A DNA stretch of 50,860 nt from an uncultured Bacteroidia bacterium (GTDB lineage Bacteria; Bacteroidota; Bacteroidia; Bacteroidales; UBA932), in contig CADAOB010000010.1 of the NCBI GenBank assembly GCA_902789445.1, positions 1-50,860 of the forward strand. The letters run 5' to 3'. A program made the position numbers and the translations under genes. Below, in pieces: positions 12,290 through 22,768 of the stretch; positions within the stretch are counted from its first letter, which is position 1; each line of letters begins with the position of its first letter. The notes beneath the pieces were generated by a model, which saw only the letters and a list, made by a program, of their open reading frames with translations, was not told the DNA's origin and made no database searches.

Positions 12290-12322
12290 AAAAAAAACGC
12301 CGCAGCCGGAACCCGGCTACGG
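12290..12322 (-). terminator. Intrinsic terminator after dnaA
   Basis: On the minus strand, CCGTAGCCGG, loop GTT, CCGGCTGCGG (one G-T pair), then CG and a run of eight T. It lies 40 bases after the dnaA stop and just before pepD. Confidence 0.75.
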
Positions 12323-12362
12323 AAGGCGAATTTAACGAAAAAACGGCGTACCGCCAAAAAAA

Positions 12363-13796
12363 CTACTCGGGCGACTGGAGCACGCGCTCGATGTCGTGGA
12401 CAAAGCCGCGGAAGCTGCGGTCGGTGTCCATCAGGTCGTTCACCGTGTTGCAGGCGTGCAGCACCGTGGCGTGGTCCTTGCCGCCGAGCTGGGCGCCGAT
12501 CGAGGAGAGCGACGTCTTGGTAAGGCTGCGGCTCAGATACATCGCAATCTGGCGGGCCTGGACGATCTCGCGCTTGCGGGTCTTGGAGAGGAACACCTCG
12601 TCGGTAATCCCGAAATAGCGGCAGACGGCTTCCTGGATCTTGCCGACCGTGATCTCGCTCTTGGGATCGGTCACGATCTTGTCCACCAGGCGCTGGGCCA
12701 GGTCCAGGGTGATTTCCTGCTTGTTGAAGGTGGCGTTGGCGATCAGCGAGAAAAGGATGCCTTCCAGCTCGCGGATGTTCGACTTGACGCTGCGGGCGAC
12801 GAACGAGAGCACTTCGTCGGAAATGACGACGCCTTCCCGGGCGCACTTCGACTTGAGGATGGCCAGGCGCGTCTCATAAGCCGGGGGAAGCAGCTCCGCG
12901 GAGAGTCCCCACTTGAAGCGCGAGAGCAGGCGCTGGTCGAGTCCCTGCAGGTCCACCGGCGGCTTGTCGGAGGTCAGGATCAACTGCTTGCCACTCTGAT
13001 GCAGGTAATTGAAGATGTGGAAGAACGCGCCCTGCGTGCCTTTCTTCTCGGCGAACTCCTGCACGTCATCGATGATCAGCACGTCGATGAGCTGGTAGAA
13101 GCGCAGGAAGTCGGCCACCTTGTTGCCGTTGTTGGCACTCTTGGCCGAGCAGGCGGCGTTCATGTACTGGTTCTGGAATGTATTGGCGCTGACGTAGAGC
13201 ACCACTTTTTCCGGGAAGCGTTCCTTGACGGCGATGCCGATGGCCTGTGCCAGATGGGTCTTGCCCAGGCCGGGACCGCCGTAGATGAACAGCGGGTTGA
13301 AGGTGCTGCGGCCCGGGTTGGCCGCGATGCTCAGGCCGGCGGAGCGGCCCAGGCGGTTGCAGCTGCCTTCAATGAAGTTCTCGAAATTATAGACCGGATT
13401 GAGGCAGGGCTCGATATTGAGCTTGCGCAGGCCCGGAATCGCATAGACGCTGCCGGTGTAGTGCTCGCCCGCATCGGGGATGGGCATATCCGCATTGCGG
13501 ACACGGCCGCCCTTGGGACGCTGCTCGATGAAAATGTCGTCGAGAATGCGCACTTTATAAAGAAGGGAGGCCGAAGGGCCGATCTCCCGGCGGAGCACCT
13601 TGCTCAGCAGGCCGATGAAATGCTCTTCGATGTACTCCCGCCAGAAATCAGAGGGGACCTCGATCGTCAGCCGCTGGTCTTCGAGCGAGATCGGCTTGAT
13701 GGGACCGAACCAGGTCTTGAACGTTTCTTCGTTCAAGTTGTCCCTGAGGATCTCAAGGCAGCGGTTCCATACGGTAATCTGGTTGTCGGGAGTCAT
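12363..13796 (-). CDS. dnaA: Chromosomal replication initiator protein DnaA
   Basis: 477 residues with all four domains. N-terminal domain I is ITVWNRCLEILRDNLNEETFKTWF (seen as NRCLEILRDN and EETFKTWFGPIKP); a short linker runs about 100-130; AAA+ domain III has Walker A YGGPGLGKTHLAQAIG (about 172) and Walker B LIIDDVQEF; domain IV has the DnaA-box-binding signature GGKDHATVLHACNTV. It binds DnaA boxes and opens the origin. Transcribed alone, away from an AT-rich intergenic gap. Confidence 0.98.
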   Translation of the reverse strand: MTPDNQITVWNRCLEILRDNLNEETFKTWFGPIKPISLEDQRLTIEVPSDFWREYIEEHFIGLLSKVLRREIGPSASLLYKVRILDDIFIEQRPKGGRVRNADMPIPDAGEHYTGSVYAIPGLRKLNIEPCLNPVYNFENFIEGSCNRLGRSAGLSIAANPGRSTFNPLFIYGGPGLGKTHLAQAIGIAVKERFPEKVVLYVSANTFQNQYMNAACSAKSANNGNKVADFLRFYQLIDVLIIDDVQEFAEKKGTQGAFFHIFNYLHQSGKQLILTSDKPPVDLQGLDQRLLSRFKWGLSAELLPPAYETRLAILKSKCAREGVVISDEVLSFVARSVKSNIRELEGILFSLIANATFNKQEITLDLAQRLVDKIVTDPKSEITVGKIQEAVCRYFGITDEVFLSKTRKREIVQARQIAMYLSRSLTKTSLSSIGAQLGGKDHATVLHACNTVNDLMDTDRSFRGFVHDIERVLQSPE

Positions 13797-14029
13797 AAAG
13801 TTGTCGGTTCAGGTCTTGTTCCAACAACAAAATTGGGGAAAAATCTGTGGAAAAAAAAACTTTTTTTCAATTGTTTTTTTAAAAAATCCGCAAGTGGCTA
13901 AAAATCAAGAAAAAAATTTTTCCGTGTTTGTTCGGTACTGATAATCAGCACTTTACAAAAGCAACAAACGGCTACCCTACTGAAAATAATCTACTTATAA
14001 ACGCAAGCCGGTTCAAAGCCGGCAGGCTC
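13797..14029. other. AT-rich intergenic region upstream of dnaA, candidate origin
   Basis: 233 bases without a gene, strikingly AT-rich against GC-rich surroundings. It contains long A and T runs at 13851-13920 and one match to the relaxed DnaA-box consensus TTWTNCACA (minus strand TTTTCCACA, 13846-13854). I see only one such box, so origin function is unproven; it may just be the dnaA promoter region. A GCCGG/CCGGC hairpin at 14005-14023 may end the amidase transcript. Confidence 0.3.
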
Positions 14030-15139
14030 TCATTCGACCGGGATGATGAAGGCCCCCGGAAATATGCGGCGGAAGGCCGGAAGCTGGCGGGCGGCCGCCT
14101 CCCGCGTGGCGAAGTTACCAACAGAATATTTATAGAAACCGTTGATAAACCGTACGTGGTAATCCTTCTCCCCCTTGAGCTCCGGGGAGCCGTTTTTCAG
14201 CTTGGTCTTCGAGGCCAGGATCTGGATTTCGAAGTGCGGGCCGGCAGCCGGGGACACGGCCGGTTCATCCGCGGGATCCGCCGGTTCCTGGGCGGCAAGC
14301 GCCTCTTCGTCCAGCGTAAAGGTACCGCCGTTGGAATCGTATTGCTGCTTGAAAGACTGGAAGGCCCGGAAAATGTCTTCGGCGATCTTCTGCCGGTTGG
14401 CCGGCTGGTTCATCACGCTGCGGTCGGACGAATTGGAGAGGAAGCCGACTTCGATCAGCACGGAAGGCATGGTCGTGCGCCAGAGAACCATCAGCGGCGC
14501 CTGCCGGACGCCCCGGCTCTTCTTGATGGGCCCGTTCGTCTTGAACTGCTGCTGCACCAGGGCGGCGAAGGCGATGCTCTGCTCGAAGTGCGCGTTCTGC
14601 ATCAGGTTGAAGATGATGTAGGACTCCGGATTGTCGGGATCGAAGCCTTCGTAGGCCGTGGAATAGTCGTCTTCCAGCAGGATCACGGAGTTCTCCCGTT
14701 TGCAGACCTCCATGTTGGAAGCGCTCTTGTCGGTACCCATGACGAAGGTCTCCGTGCCGGAGGCCGACGAACTGCCCGCCGAATTCACATGGATGGAGAT
14801 GAACAGGTCCGCGTGGTTGCGGTTGGCGATGTTGCCGCGCTCGACCAGTTCGACGAAGCGGTCGGTCTTGCGGGTATAGATGACCTTCACGTCGGGACAG
14901 GATTTCTCGATGAGGGCGCCCAGCCGCAGGGCCAGGTCGAGGTTGATCTGCTTCTCGGAGAGTTTGCTGTACTTGGAAATGGCGCCCGGGTCGTGCCCGC
15001 CGTGGCCGGCGTCGATGACCACGGTACGGAGCCGTACGCCGCCGTCCTGCGCCGCTGCAGCGGCAGGCAGCAACAGCCAGAAGAACGCTGCAAGCCGGAT
15101 GACGAGCCTCCTGAACGGCATATTTCCTCGTGATGGCAT
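14030..15139 (-). CDS. N-acetylmuramoyl-L-alanine amidase with SPOR domain
   Basis: About 369 residues from ATG 15139; ATG 15121 (MPFRRL) is an equally possible start. A signal peptide ends in PAAAAAQ. The Amidase_3 zinc domain is complete: VVIDAGHGGHDPGA (His), the Glu in LSEKQINLDLALRL, SIHVNSA (His) and SVLIEVGFLSN (catalytic Glu). A Pro/Ala linker leads to a C-terminal SPOR domain (HFEIQILAS ... FYKYSVGNFATREAA), which binds denuded septal glycan. It cleaves peptide stems from murein during division. Divergent from lptD. Confidence 0.93.
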   Translation of the reverse strand: MPSRGNMPFRRLVIRLAAFFWLLLPAAAAAQDGGVRLRTVVIDAGHGGHDPGAISKYSKLSEKQINLDLALRLGALIEKSCPDVKVIYTRKTDRFVELVERGNIANRNHADLFISIHVNSAGSSSASGTETFVMGTDKSASNMEVCKRENSVILLEDDYSTAYEGFDPDNPESYIIFNLMQNAHFEQSIAFAALVQQQFKTNGPIKKSRGVRQAPLMVLWRTTMPSVLIEVGFLSNSSDRSVMNQPANRQKIAEDIFRAFQSFKQQYDSNGGTFTLDEEALAAQEPADPADEPAVSPAAGPHFEIQILASKTKLKNGSPELKGEKDYHVRFINGFYKYSVGNFATREAAARQLPAFRRIFPGAFIIPVE

Positions 15140-15159
15140 GTTAGTTGCTGAAAAATTAT

Positions 15160-15167
15160 TAATTTTG
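15160..15167 (+). promoter_or_regulatory. -7 promoter box for lptD
   Basis: TAATTTTG fits TAnnTTTG. It places the transcript start downstream of the ATG at 15138 and so favours a later start for lptD. Confidence 0.5.
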
Positions 15168-15175
15168 CCTTTCTG

Positions 15176-15183
15176 CAAAGATA
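15176..15183 (-). promoter_or_regulatory. -7 promoter box for the amidase gene
   Basis: Minus strand TATCTTTG, an exact match, 36 bases before ATG 15139. It lies 8 bases from the lptD box on the other strand. Confidence 0.65.
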
Positions 15184-15194
15184 CGAAAATTGTT

Positions 15195-17885
15195 TTGCAA
15201 AAAATAAGAATATTCATCGTCCTGCTGCTGACCGCACTCAGCGTCCCGCTCCTGGCCCAGGAAGCGGATTCGCTGCGCGTTCTGCCGCACATCGATTCGC
15301 TGGCCGCCAGACCCGATTCGCTGGTCTGGGACGGTGAAAAGCGCGATACGCTGTTCACCCAGCCCAAAGGTTCGCTCGACCGGCCCGCCTTCTCCGCCGC
15401 CCGCGACTCCGTGATGGAAGACCTCGAGAAGAACATCATCTACTATTTCGGCGACGTGACGGCCAAGTACCAGGACATGGAGCTCAAGGCCGACTACATG
15501 GCCTACAACACCAAGATGAACGTGGTCTATGCCAAGGGCGTCCTCGACACCATCACGGGCGAGCTGAGCGGCCGGCCGGTGATGACCCAGGGCGGGACCA
15601 GCTATGAGATGGACGAGGTCTATTACAATTTCCAGACCCGCAAGGCCCGCATCCGGAACATGGCCACCAAGCAGGATGAAGGCAAGCTGATCGGCAGCAA
15701 GCTCAAGATGATGCCCGACCAGTCCATCAACATCTCGGGCGGCCAGTACACGGTCTGCGACGCGGAGCATCCCCACTACTACCTGAAGATGACCACGGCC
15801 AAGATCATGACCGAACCCCGGCAGAAGACGATGTTCGGCCCCGCCTACGCCGTGATCGAAGACGTGCCGCTGCCGCTGGTCATCCCCTTCGGCTTCGTGC
15901 CCGAAAAACCCGACCGGGCGAGCGGCATCCTGATCCCCACCTACGGCGAAGAAAACGCCCGCGGCATCTACCTGCGCGATTTCGGCTATTCCTTCGTCAT
16001 CGGCGACTACCTGGACCTGGCCCTTACCGGCGACGTCTATACCTATGGCTCCTGGGCCGCCCGGCTCACTTCGCGTTATAAAAAGAGGTATGCCTTCGAC
16101 GGCTCCCTGTCCATCAACTATTCCGACGACATCACCGGGGAACGCGGGACCTCGTCGTTCTCCGAATCGAAGAACTTCGGCGTGAACTGGAGCCATTCCC
16201 AGGACGCAAAGGCCCGTCCCGGTACGACCTTCCGGGCCTCCGTGAATTTCTCCAGCCCGTCCAACAACCGCTATAACGCCGCCAACGTGAACGAAGCCCT
16301 CCAGAACCAGGCTTCCTCCTCGATTTCCTATTCCAAGGCCTGGAGCGGCGTATCGCTGTCGGTCAACATGCTGCACAGCCAGAACTCGCGCGACAGTTCC
16401 TATTCGTTCACCCTGCCCAACATCACCTTCAATGTCAACCGCTTCTATCCCTTCAAACGCAAGAACCGCGTGGGGAAAGAGCGCTTCTACGAGCAGATAT
16501 CCTTCAGCTACAATGCCACGATGCAGAACAAGGTGGCCTTCAAGGCCAGCGAGTTCGCCATGGACAAGGCCATGCTCAACCGCATGCAGAACGGTGTCAA
16601 CCACAGCCTCAACATCGGTCTGCCGGGCTTCACGCTGCTGAAGTATTTCCAGTTCACGCCCAGCGTGAGTTACGGCATGAACTGGTTCTTCCGCGAACAA
16701 TACCGCCAGTACGACGAAGAGACCGGCCAGCTCCAGACCCTGTGGACCGACCAGTTCAGCCGCTTCGGCGTGACGCAGAACTATTCGGGCGGCATCTCCA
16801 TGAACACCCGTATCTACGGTATGTTCAATTTCGGAAAACGGAGCAAGCTGCAGGCCATCCGGCACATGATCACCCCTTCGGTGAGTTTCTCCTTCAGCCC
16901 GAACCTGGCCACCAAGGCCAATGGCTACACCTCCTACGCCTATACCGACAAGGACGGCGTGGAACGGACCGTGGACTACAACCGCTATGCCGGCCAGCTT
17001 TATTCGCCGCCGGGCACCGGCCGCAACGCCAACCTCTCCTTCTCCTTTGCCAACAACCTGGAAGCGAAGGTGCTCAAGAGTACCGACCCGATGGCCGAAG
17101 AGCCGGAGAATCCGAAAGACAAATACGAGAAGATCAAGCTGCTCGACCAGCTCAACATTTCGGGCTCCTACAATTTCCTGGCGGACTCGATGCGGCTGTC
17201 GAACATCAATGTCACGGCCAGCACCACCATCTTCGGCAAGCTGGGCCTCAACGGAAACATGTCGCTGGACCCCTATGCCATCAATGAGCAAGGGCGCCGC
17301 ATCAACCAGCTCAATGTCCTGAAAACCGGACGGCCGTTCCGCCTGACCAATGCCAGCGCCTCCCTCTCCTACTCCATCAACGGCGACGGGAAGTATTCCG
17401 GCAACGACGGACACAACGACAAGTCGCAGGGCGCTTCGGCCAGCGGCGGCAACTCCGACTACGCCCGCGTGTATTATCACCCCATCACCGGCGAATATAT
17501 TCCCGGCGGCTGGGTTTACTATATGAATCCCAATATTCCCTGGTCGCTGAGCTTCAACTACAACTATTCCTATTCCCGGACCTACCAGGTCGCCAACGAC
17601 CAGCTGCAGACCAAGCACAGCCACGTCCAGACCCTGAGCCTGTCCGGTCAGCTGCGCCTGACCAAAGCGATGAATTTCAACATCAACACCGGCTTCGACC
17701 TGACCAAGATGCAGTTGAGCACGACGCAGGTCAGCGCCACCTACGACCTGCACTGTTTCGCCATCTCCGTGTCTTGGGTGCCGACCGGCCAGTGGGAGAG
17801 CTGGAGCTTCCGGATCGCCGCCAAGGCTTCGGCGCTGAGCGACTTGCTGCAGTTCAAGAAATCAGCCAGTTATTGGGATAAATAA
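15195..17885 (+). CDS. lptD: LPS-assembly outer-membrane protein LptD
   Basis: About 896 residues of the Bacteroidota LptD/OstA type. The protein inserts lipopolysaccharide into the outer leaflet together with LptE. The N-terminal OstA-like beta-jellyroll is visible around [18 protein letters not shown] and [15 protein letters not shown]; the rest is a large beta barrel with alternating aromatic strands, ending in F-rich segments. I prefer the TTG at 15195, which gives a compact signal peptide ([21 protein letters not shown]); the in-frame ATG at 15138 lies upstream of the likely promoter, and the open frame further up is antisense to the amidase. Confidence 0.88.
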   Translation: MQKIRIFIVLLLTALSVPLLAQEADSLRVLPHIDSLAARPDSLVWDGEKRDTLFTQPKGSLDRPAFSAARDSVMEDLEKNIIYYFGDVTAKYQDMELKADYMAYNTKMNVVYAKGVLDTITGELSGRPVMTQGGTSYEMDEVYYNFQTRKARIRNMATKQDEGKLIGSKLKMMPDQSINISGGQYTVCDAEHPHYYLKMTTAKIMTEPRQKTMFGPAYAVIEDVPLPLVIPFGFVPEKPDRASGILIPTYGEENARGIYLRDFGYSFVIGDYLDLALTGDVYTYGSWAARLTSRYKKRYAFDGSLSINYSDDITGERGTSSFSESKNFGVNWSHSQDAKARPGTTFRASVNFSSPSNNRYNAANVNEALQNQASSSISYSKAWSGVSLSVNMLHSQNSRDSSYSFTLPNITFNVNRFYPFKRKNRVGKERFYEQISFSYNATMQNKVAFKASEFAMDKAMLNRMQNGVNHSLNIGLPGFTLLKYFQFTPSVSYGMNWFFREQYRQYDEETGQLQTLWTDQFSRFGVTQNYSGGISMNTRIYGMFNFGKRSKLQAIRHMITPSVSFSFSPNLATKANGYTSYAYTDKDGVERTVDYNRYAGQLYSPPGTGRNANLSFSFANNLEAKVLKSTDPMAEEPENPKDKYEKIKLLDQLNISGSYNFLADSMRLSNINVTASTTIFGKLGLNGNMSLDPYAINEQGRRINQLNVLKTGRPFRLTNASASLSYSINGDGKYSGNDGHNDKSQGASASGGNSDYARVYYHPITGEYIPGGWVYYMNPNIPWSLSFNYNYSYSRTYQVANDQLQTKHSHVQTLSLSGQLRLTKAMNFNINTGFDLTKMQLSTTQVSATYDLHCFAISVSWVPTGQWESWSFRIAAKASALSDLLQFKKSASYWDK

Positions 17886-17896
17886 ATATTTTTACT

Positions 17897-17904
17897 ATCT
17901 TTGC
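17897..17904 (+). promoter_or_regulatory. -7 promoter box for rho
   Basis: TATCTTTG, an exact match, 60 bases before the rho ATG, leaving a leader of about 55 bases. Confidence 0.65.
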
Positions 17905-17964
17905 ACCATCAAATACGAACCGGTATACCCGTCTCTTTCGGATCCGGTTTTTCCATCCATACAA

Positions 17965-19776
17965 ATGTTAGACATCATCGAACTGAACAGCAAGAGTCAA
18001 GACGACCTTGTTGCCATTGCAAAAGAACTGAAAATCCGTAAGCCCGAATCCCTGAGCAAGGAAGACCTTGTTTACGCCATTCTGGACGAACAAGCCATAC
18101 AGAGCAACGAATCCCCGGCCGCAGCCAAGAAACAGCAGCGGAAGAGCAGCCGGAAGAAGGCAGCCGCACAGGAGAAAGCGGCAAACAGCGAAGCCGCTCC
18201 CGCTCCGGCCGAAGCCCCCGCCGCAGAGGCCCCGGCCCCGACCCAGGAAAAACGCAAACGCGGCCGTCCGCGCAAGAACCCCCTGCCCGAAACTCCGGAA
18301 GCCGGCGCGACGGAAGCGGCGGCAGCCCCGGCAGAACCGGCGGCCAAGGTCCAGGACAACGCCGCAAGCGAGCAGCCGCAGCAGAAACAGAACAAGAAAG
18401 GGGAAAAGAAGCAGCGCCCGCGCGTCCAGCGTGAAGCCGCTGCCGCACCGGCCGAAGAAGCCGTAAAGCCGGCCGAAGCGAAGAAAGAACAACCGCAGGC
18501 CCAGCAGCCGCAGCAACAGGCCCCGCAGCAGCAGGCCCAAGCGCAGCCGCAACAGCAGCAGCAACAGCAACAGCAGCAGCGTCAGCCCAGGCCCATGCAG
18601 CAGCCCCAACAGCAGCAGCAGCCCCGCCAGCCGCGCATCGAATTCGAAGGGATCGTGGAAGCTACGGGTGTGCTCGAGATCATGCCGGACGGCTACGGTT
18701 TCCTGCGCTCCTCCGACTACAATTACCTCAACTCCCCCGATGACATCTACGTCTCGCAGAGCCAGATCAAGATGTACGCCCTCAAGACGGGCGACACCAT
18801 CCTGGGCGAGATCCGTCCGCCGCGCGAAGGCGACAAGTATTTCCCGCTGGTGAAGATCAACCGAATCAACGGCCGTTCGCCGGAATTCATCCGCGACCGC
18901 GTCCCCTTCGATTTCCTGACCCCGCTCTTCCCGAACGAGAAATTCAACCTGACCGGCCACGGACACAACAGCAATATCTCGGTCCGCGTGGTCGATCTGT
19001 TCACCCCGATCGGAAAAGGCCAGCGCGGCCTGATCGTGGCCCAGCCCAAGACCGGTAAGACCGTCCTGCTGAAAGACATCGCCAACGCCATCGCCGACAA
19101 CCATCCGGAAGTCTATATGATCGTCCTGCTCATCGACGAACGTCCGGAAGAGGTGACCGACATGCAGCGCAGCGTCAAGGCCGAAGTCATCGCCTCCACC
19201 TTCGACGAACCGGCCGACCACCACGTGAAAGTGGCCAACATGGTGCTCGAGAAAGCCAAACGCCTGGTCGAATGCGGCCACGACGTGGTCATCCTGCTCG
19301 ACTCGATCACCCGCCTGGCACGCGCCTTCAACACCGTGCAGCCGGCCTCCGGCAAAGTGCTCTCCGGCGGTGTGGACGCCAATGCGCTCCACAAGCCCAA
19401 GCGCTTCTTCGGCGCTGCCCGCAACATCGAGGGCGGCGGCTCACTGACCATCCTGGCCACGGCCCTCACCGAAACCGGTTCCAAGATGGACGACGTGATC
19501 TTCGAGGAATTCAAAGGCACCGGCAACCTGGAGCTCCAGCTCGACCGCAAGCTCTCGAACCGCCGCATCTTCCCGGCCGTCGATGTGACGCTCAGTTCCA
19601 CCCGCCGCGACGACCTGCTCTACGATCCCGAGTATGTCAACCGCGTATGGATCCTGCGCAACCACCTGGCCGACATGACCTCGCTCGAAGCCATGGAATT
19701 CATGAAGAGCCGCCTCGAAAAGACGCGCGACAACGAAGAATTCCTGATCTCGATGAACGGCGACAAATTGAGCTAG
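17965..19776 (+). CDS. rho: Transcription termination factor Rho with large disordered insertion
   Basis: 603 residues, well over the usual 420. A Rho-N domain ([20 protein letters not shown], about 1-45) is followed by a low-complexity stretch of A, P, E, K and Q (about 46-224), including an almost pure glutamine run at about 196-206 coded by 18551-18580. The RNA-binding cold-shock domain follows ([20 protein letters not shown]), then the RecA-like motor with Walker [13 protein letters not shown] and the [13 protein letters not shown] block. It ends transcripts by tracking RNA. The insertion is typical of the phylum and known in Bacteroides to drive condensate formation. The stop overlaps the convergent esterase by 4 bases. 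Confidence 0.97.
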   Translation: MLDIIELNSKSQDDLVAIAKELKIRKPESLSKEDLVYAILDEQAIQSNESPAAAKKQQRKSSRKKAAAQEKAANSEAAPAPAEAPAAEAPAPTQEKRKRGRPRKNPLPETPEAGATEAAAAPAEPAAKVQDNAASEQPQQKQNKKGEKKQRPRVQREAAAAPAEEAVKPAEAKKEQPQAQQPQQQAPQQQAQAQPQQQQQQQQQQRQPRPMQQPQQQQQPRQPRIEFEGIVEATGVLEIMPDGYGFLRSSDYNYLNSPDDIYVSQSQIKMYALKTGDTILGEIRPPREGDKYFPLVKINRINGRSPEFIRDRVPFDFLTPLFPNEKFNLTGHGHNSNISVRVVDLFTPIGKGQRGLIVAQPKTGKTVLLKDIANAIADNHPEVYMIVLLIDERPEEVTDMQRSVKAEVIASTFDEPADHHVKVANMVLEKAKRLVECGHDVVILLDSITRLARAFNTVQPASGKVLSGGVDANALHKPKRFFGAARNIEGGGSLTILATALTETGSKMDDVIFEEFKGTGNLELQLDRKLSNRRIFPAVDVTLSSTRRDDLLYDPEYVNRVWILRNHLADMTSLEAMEFMKSRLEKTRDNEEFLISMNGDKLS

Positions 19777-20531
19777 TTCTTTTTGCGCTTCGAGAACAGC
19801 CAGGGCATAAAATCCGGCATCTCGAAGGCCTTCCACCAGCACACGTGGCCGCAGCCCGGGAACTCATGGTAGCGGACATCCGCGCCGGCGGCTTTCAGGG
19901 CCCGGTAAGCATCCCGGGAACCGGAAACCGGGACGGCCTGGTCGCTGTCGCCGTGGTAGAGGCTGAAGGAGACGCCTTCGAACTTGCCGAGCCGGTCCGG
20001 ATTGATGTCGCCGCAGATGGGAACCGCTGCGGCAAAGACTTCCGGGTGACGGGCGACGGCGTCGAACGCGCCGATTCCGCCCATCGACATGCCGTAGATA
20101 TAGACCCGGTCCGGATCGACGTCCGGCCGCTGCCGGAACAGGTACACGAGTTCCATCACCTCCTTCATGATCTTGCTTTCCGGATAGTCCTTCGGGAAAT
20201 CGTAGGAGCCGGGGCTCACGTCGAAGGCCCAGGTATGGTTTTCAGGGCATTGCGGTACGATGACGAAGCAGGGATACTCCTCCCGGTTGACGGGATTGAG
20301 GAACATCTGGGCGCCGAAGATGGTCCCTTCGTTGTCGTTTCCGCGTTCGCCGGAGGTATGCAGGTACAGGACAAGGGGATACCGTGCGTCCGCAGCCGGA
20401 TTTTCCGGGGTAAGGTAACGATAGAGAAGGGTGTCGCCGTCTGCGCAGCGAAGTTTTCCATACTCGTAAGACTGGGCCTTGACCGCCAGTGCGGAAAGGA
20501 AGGCCAGCAGGATCAGACTCCAACGTTTCAT
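19773..20531 (-). CDS. Exported alpha/beta-hydrolase, carboxylesterase-like
   Basis: 252 residues with a signal peptide ([20 protein letters not shown]). The fold has a nucleophile elbow GMSMGGIGA, an oxyanion strand [14 protein letters not shown], a late Asp in [11 protein letters not shown] and a His in [10 protein letters not shown], giving a full Ser-Asp-His triad. It resembles the phospholipase/carboxylesterase and poly(3-hydroxybutyrate)-depolymerase-like esterases often found with polysaccharide use, so the substrate may be an acylated sugar, but nothing here fixes it. Monocistronic, converging with rho. Confidence 0.82.
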   Translation of the reverse strand: MKRWSLILLAFLSALAVKAQSYEYGKLRCADGDTLLYRYLTPENPAADARYPLVLYLHTSGERGNDNEGTIFGAQMFLNPVNREEYPCFVIVPQCPENHTWAFDVSPGSYDFPKDYPESKIMKEVMELVYLFRQRPDVDPDRVYIYGMSMGGIGAFDAVARHPEVFAAAVPICGDINPDRLGKFEGVSFSLYHGDSDQAVPVSGSRDAYRALKAAGADVRYHEFPGCGHVCWWKAFEMPDFMPWLFSKRKKN

Positions 20532-20560
20532 GGTGATAAGGGTTTACAGGGATAATTATC

Positions 20561-20568
20561 CAAAATTA
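20561..20568 (-). promoter_or_regulatory. -7 promoter box for the esterase gene
   Basis: Minus strand TAATTTTG fits TAnnTTTG, 29 bases before the ATG. Confidence 0.5.
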
Positions 20569-20597
20569 AGAAAAACCCGTGAAAATTCATCAAAATA

Positions 20598-20629
20598 TTT
20601 TGCCAGTCGGAAAAAAGTTCCTACATTTG
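20598..20629 (+). promoter_or_regulatory. Promoter of tRNA-Lys (-33 and -7 boxes)
   Basis: TTTTG at 20598-20602 (-33) and TACATTTG at 20622-20629 (-7), 19 bases apart, as expected for the housekeeping sigma of this phylum. The mature tRNA begins 23 bases later. Confidence 0.7.
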
Positions 20630-20652
20630 CAATCCCAAAACGAAAGGGACCT

Positions 20653-20728
20653 GCTTCCTTAGCTCAGTTGGTAGAGCACGACACTCTTAATGTTGGGGTC
20701 CAGGGTTCGAGCCCCTGAGGGAGCACCA
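20653..20728 (+). tRNA. tRNA-Lys (anticodon CTT)
   Basis: 76 bases with encoded CCA. Acceptor GCTTCCT pairs with AGGGAGC (one T-G), discriminator A. D-arm GCTC...GAGC; anticodon stem CGACA/TGTTG with loop CTCTTAA, so the anticodon is CTT, reading AAG (Lys). T-arm CAGGG-TTCGAGC-CCCTG is perfect. Confidence 0.95.
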
Positions 20729-20761
20729 AAAAAGACTTAGCTTGTTGCTAAGTCTTTTTTT
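20728..20761. terminator. Two-way terminator between tRNA-Lys and clpX
   Basis: GACTTAGC, loop TTGTT, GCTAAGTC, flanked by a run of six A on the left and seven T on the right, so it can end transcripts from either strand: tRNA-Lys (+) and tig-clpP-clpX (-). A second perfect palindrome, GCTCCCGGGAGC (20765-20776), followed by T6 may reinforce the + direction. Confidence 0.85.
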
Positions 20762-20821
20762 GTTGCTCCCGGGAGCATTTTTTCTTCTGGGTCTCTGCCC
20801 CAGACCCCCACCTAACGGTGC

Positions 20822-22072
20822 CTACTCAAGGCCGATCATCTTGCCGGCGAATTTGTCGATCTTCTCCTTGGCATAGTCGAGGGTAATGGTCAGCGATTTC
20901 TTGTGGCTGGTCGGGGCATCGAACATGGCATCGGTCATGATGGCTTCGCAGATGGAGCGGAGGCCACGGGCACCGAGCTTGTACTGGATCGAGGTATCGA
21001 CGATGAATTCCAGCACTTCGGGCTTGATCTTGAGTTTGATGCCGTCCAGGGCGAAGAGTTCCTCGTACTGCTTGACCAGCGCATTCTTCGGCCGGGTAAG
21101 GATGGCCAGGAGGGTCGGCCGGTCGAGCGGGTCGAGGTGGCAGAGCACGGGCAGACGGCCGATGATCTCGGGAATCAGGCCGTAGGCCCGCAGGTCCTGC
21201 GGGGCTACGTACTGGATGAGATTGTCGGTGTCGATAGTCTCGTGTTTCTTGCGGGCGCCGTAGCCGATGACCTGGGTATTGAGGCGCTGGGCGATATGAC
21301 GGTCGATGCCTTCGAACGCGCCGCCGCAGATGAAGAGGATGTTCTCGGTATTGACCGTGATCATCCGCTGCTCCGGATGCTTGCGGCCACCCTGGGGCGG
21401 CACGTTGACCAGGCTGCCTTCCAGAATCTTGAGGAGCGCCTGCTGCACGCCTTCACCCGACACGTCGCGCGTGATGGAAGGGTTGTCGCTCTTGCGGGCG
21501 ATCTTGTCGATCTCGTCGATGAAGACAATGCCCTTCTCGGCCTTGGATACATCGTAGTCCGCATCCTGCAGCAGCCGCGTCAGGATGCTTTCCACATCTT
21601 CACCCACATAGCCGGCCTCGGTCAGGACCGTGGCATCGACGATGGCAAAGGGCACGTTGAGCATCTTGGCGATGGTCCGCGCCAGCAGGGTTTTGCCGGT
21701 GCCGGTAGGTCCCACCATCAGGATGTTGGATTTCTCGATCAGGTCGTTCTTCAGGTTGATGCGCTTGTAGTGATTGTACACGGCCACCGCCAGGAAACGC
21801 TTGGCCTCTTCCTGGCCGATGACATATTCGTCGAGGAACGCCTTGATCTCTGCAGGCTTGTAAAGTTTGCTCTCGCCGACGATCTTCCCGTTGGTACGGA
21901 TATGGTCTTCGCCCGGATTGAGGGCCTCCTTCGCATATTCGTACGCCATGCGGGCACAGTCGGAACAGATGGCCACCTCCCCGGCTGAAATCAGCAGATC
22001 GACTTCTTCCTGTCCGCGGCCGCAGAAAGCGCAATGGTCGCCGCCTTCGTGCTTATCTTTCTTCTTTGCCAT
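20822..22072 (-). CDS. clpX: ATP-dependent Clp protease ATP-binding subunit ClpX
   Basis: 416 residues. The N-terminal zinc-binding domain has two Cys pairs (HCAFCGRG and AICSDCA). The AAA+ domain has Walker [16 protein letters not shown], Walker [12 protein letters not shown], pore loop GYVGEDVES and sensor 2 GARGLRSI. It unfolds substrates and feeds them to ClpP. Its start overlaps the clpP end by 20 bases; the order is tig-clpP-clpX, as in many bacteria. Confidence 0.98.
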   Translation of the reverse strand: MAKKKDKHEGGDHCAFCGRGQEEVDLLISAGEVAICSDCARMAYEYAKEALNPGEDHIRTNGKIVGESKLYKPAEIKAFLDEYVIGQEEAKRFLAVAVYNHYKRINLKNDLIEKSNILMVGPTGTGKTLLARTIAKMLNVPFAIVDATVLTEAGYVGEDVESILTRLLQDADYDVSKAEKGIVFIDEIDKIARKSDNPSITRDVSGEGVQQALLKILEGSLVNVPPQGGRKHPEQRMITVNTENILFICGGAFEGIDRHIAQRLNTQVIGYGARKKHETIDTDNLIQYVAPQDLRAYGLIPEIIGRLPVLCHLDPLDRPTLLAILTRPKNALVKQYEELFALDGIKLKIKPEVLEFIVDTSIQYKLGARGLRSICEAIMTDAMFDAPTSHKKSLTITLDYAKEKIDKFAGKMIGLE

Positions 22073-22736
22073 TCTTGCTCTTCTCCACGATGCGGTCCAC
22101 CATTCCGTACTTGCGCGCCTCTTCGGCGGTCATCCAGAAGTCGCGGTCGGCGTCCTTGACGATCTGTTCCATCGGCTTGCCGGTGTGGTCGCACAAGATC
22201 TGGTAGAGTTCCTTCTTGAGTTTGACGATCTCGCGGACGGTGATTTCCATCTCGGAGGCCTGTCCCTCGGCGCCGCCCATCGGCTGGTGGATCATCACGC
22301 GGGAGTGCGGAAGCGCGGAACGCTTGCCCTTGGCGCCGGCGGCCAGCAGGATCGAGGCCATCGAGGCGGCCATGCCGGTGCAGATGGTGGCCACGTCGGG
22401 CTGGATGGTCTGCATCGTATCATAAATGCCCAGACCGGAATATACCACGCCACCCGGCGAGTTGATATAGAGCATGATATCGGCTTTCGGGTCGTTGCTC
22501 TCCAGGAACAGGAGCTGGGCCTGGATGATGTTGGCCACGTCGTCGTTGATGGGGCAGCCCAGGAAGATGATGCGGTCCATCATCAAGCGGCTGAAGACAT
22601 CCATCTGGGCGACATTGAGCTGGCGCTCCTCGATGATCATCGGATTCATATAGCTCGCATAGAGCGAGTTGAATCGATGCATGCTGAGCGAGCTGATGCC
22701 GCGTCCGCGGATGGCGTATTTCTCGAATTCGGTCAT
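22053..22736 (-). CDS. clpP: ATP-dependent Clp protease proteolytic subunit ClpP
   Basis: 227 residues. Catalytic triad: Ser in [11 protein letters not shown], His in [10 protein letters not shown], Asp in DADRDFWM. The oxyanion motif INSPGGVV is present. Forms the 14-mer chamber that degrades proteins unfolded by ClpX. The N-terminus is about 20-30 residues longer than E. coli ClpP, consistent with a propeptide. It is 32 bases after tig and overlaps clpX. Confidence 0.97.
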   Translation of the reverse strand: MTEFEKYAIRGRGISSLSMHRFNSLYASYMNPMIIEERQLNVAQMDVFSRLMMDRIIFLGCPINDDVANIIQAQLLFLESNDPKADIMLYINSPGGVVYSGLGIYDTMQTIQPDVATICTGMAASMASILLAAGAKGKRSALPHSRVMIHQPMGGAEGQASEMEITVREIVKLKKELYQILCDHTGKPMEQIVKDADRDFWMTAEEARKYGMVDRIVEKSKNGKEER

Positions 22737-22768
22737 TTCGGCAATCTGTCTTTTAAGGGTTTGCAGGA

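Noticed and set aside
15159-17753. 864-codon minus-strand open frame
   Set aside because: Antisense shadow of lptD, rich in G, V and H, with no start context or homology.
18551-18580. Short tandem repeat as a CRISPR or mobile repeat
   Set aside because: It is the CAG/CAA glutamine run of rho. No CRISPR array or cas gene is seen in the window.
17968-19392. 474-codon minus-strand open frame with Leu-rich runs
   Set aside because: Reverse reading of the Q-rich rho insertion (CAG read as CTG); not a membrane protein gene.
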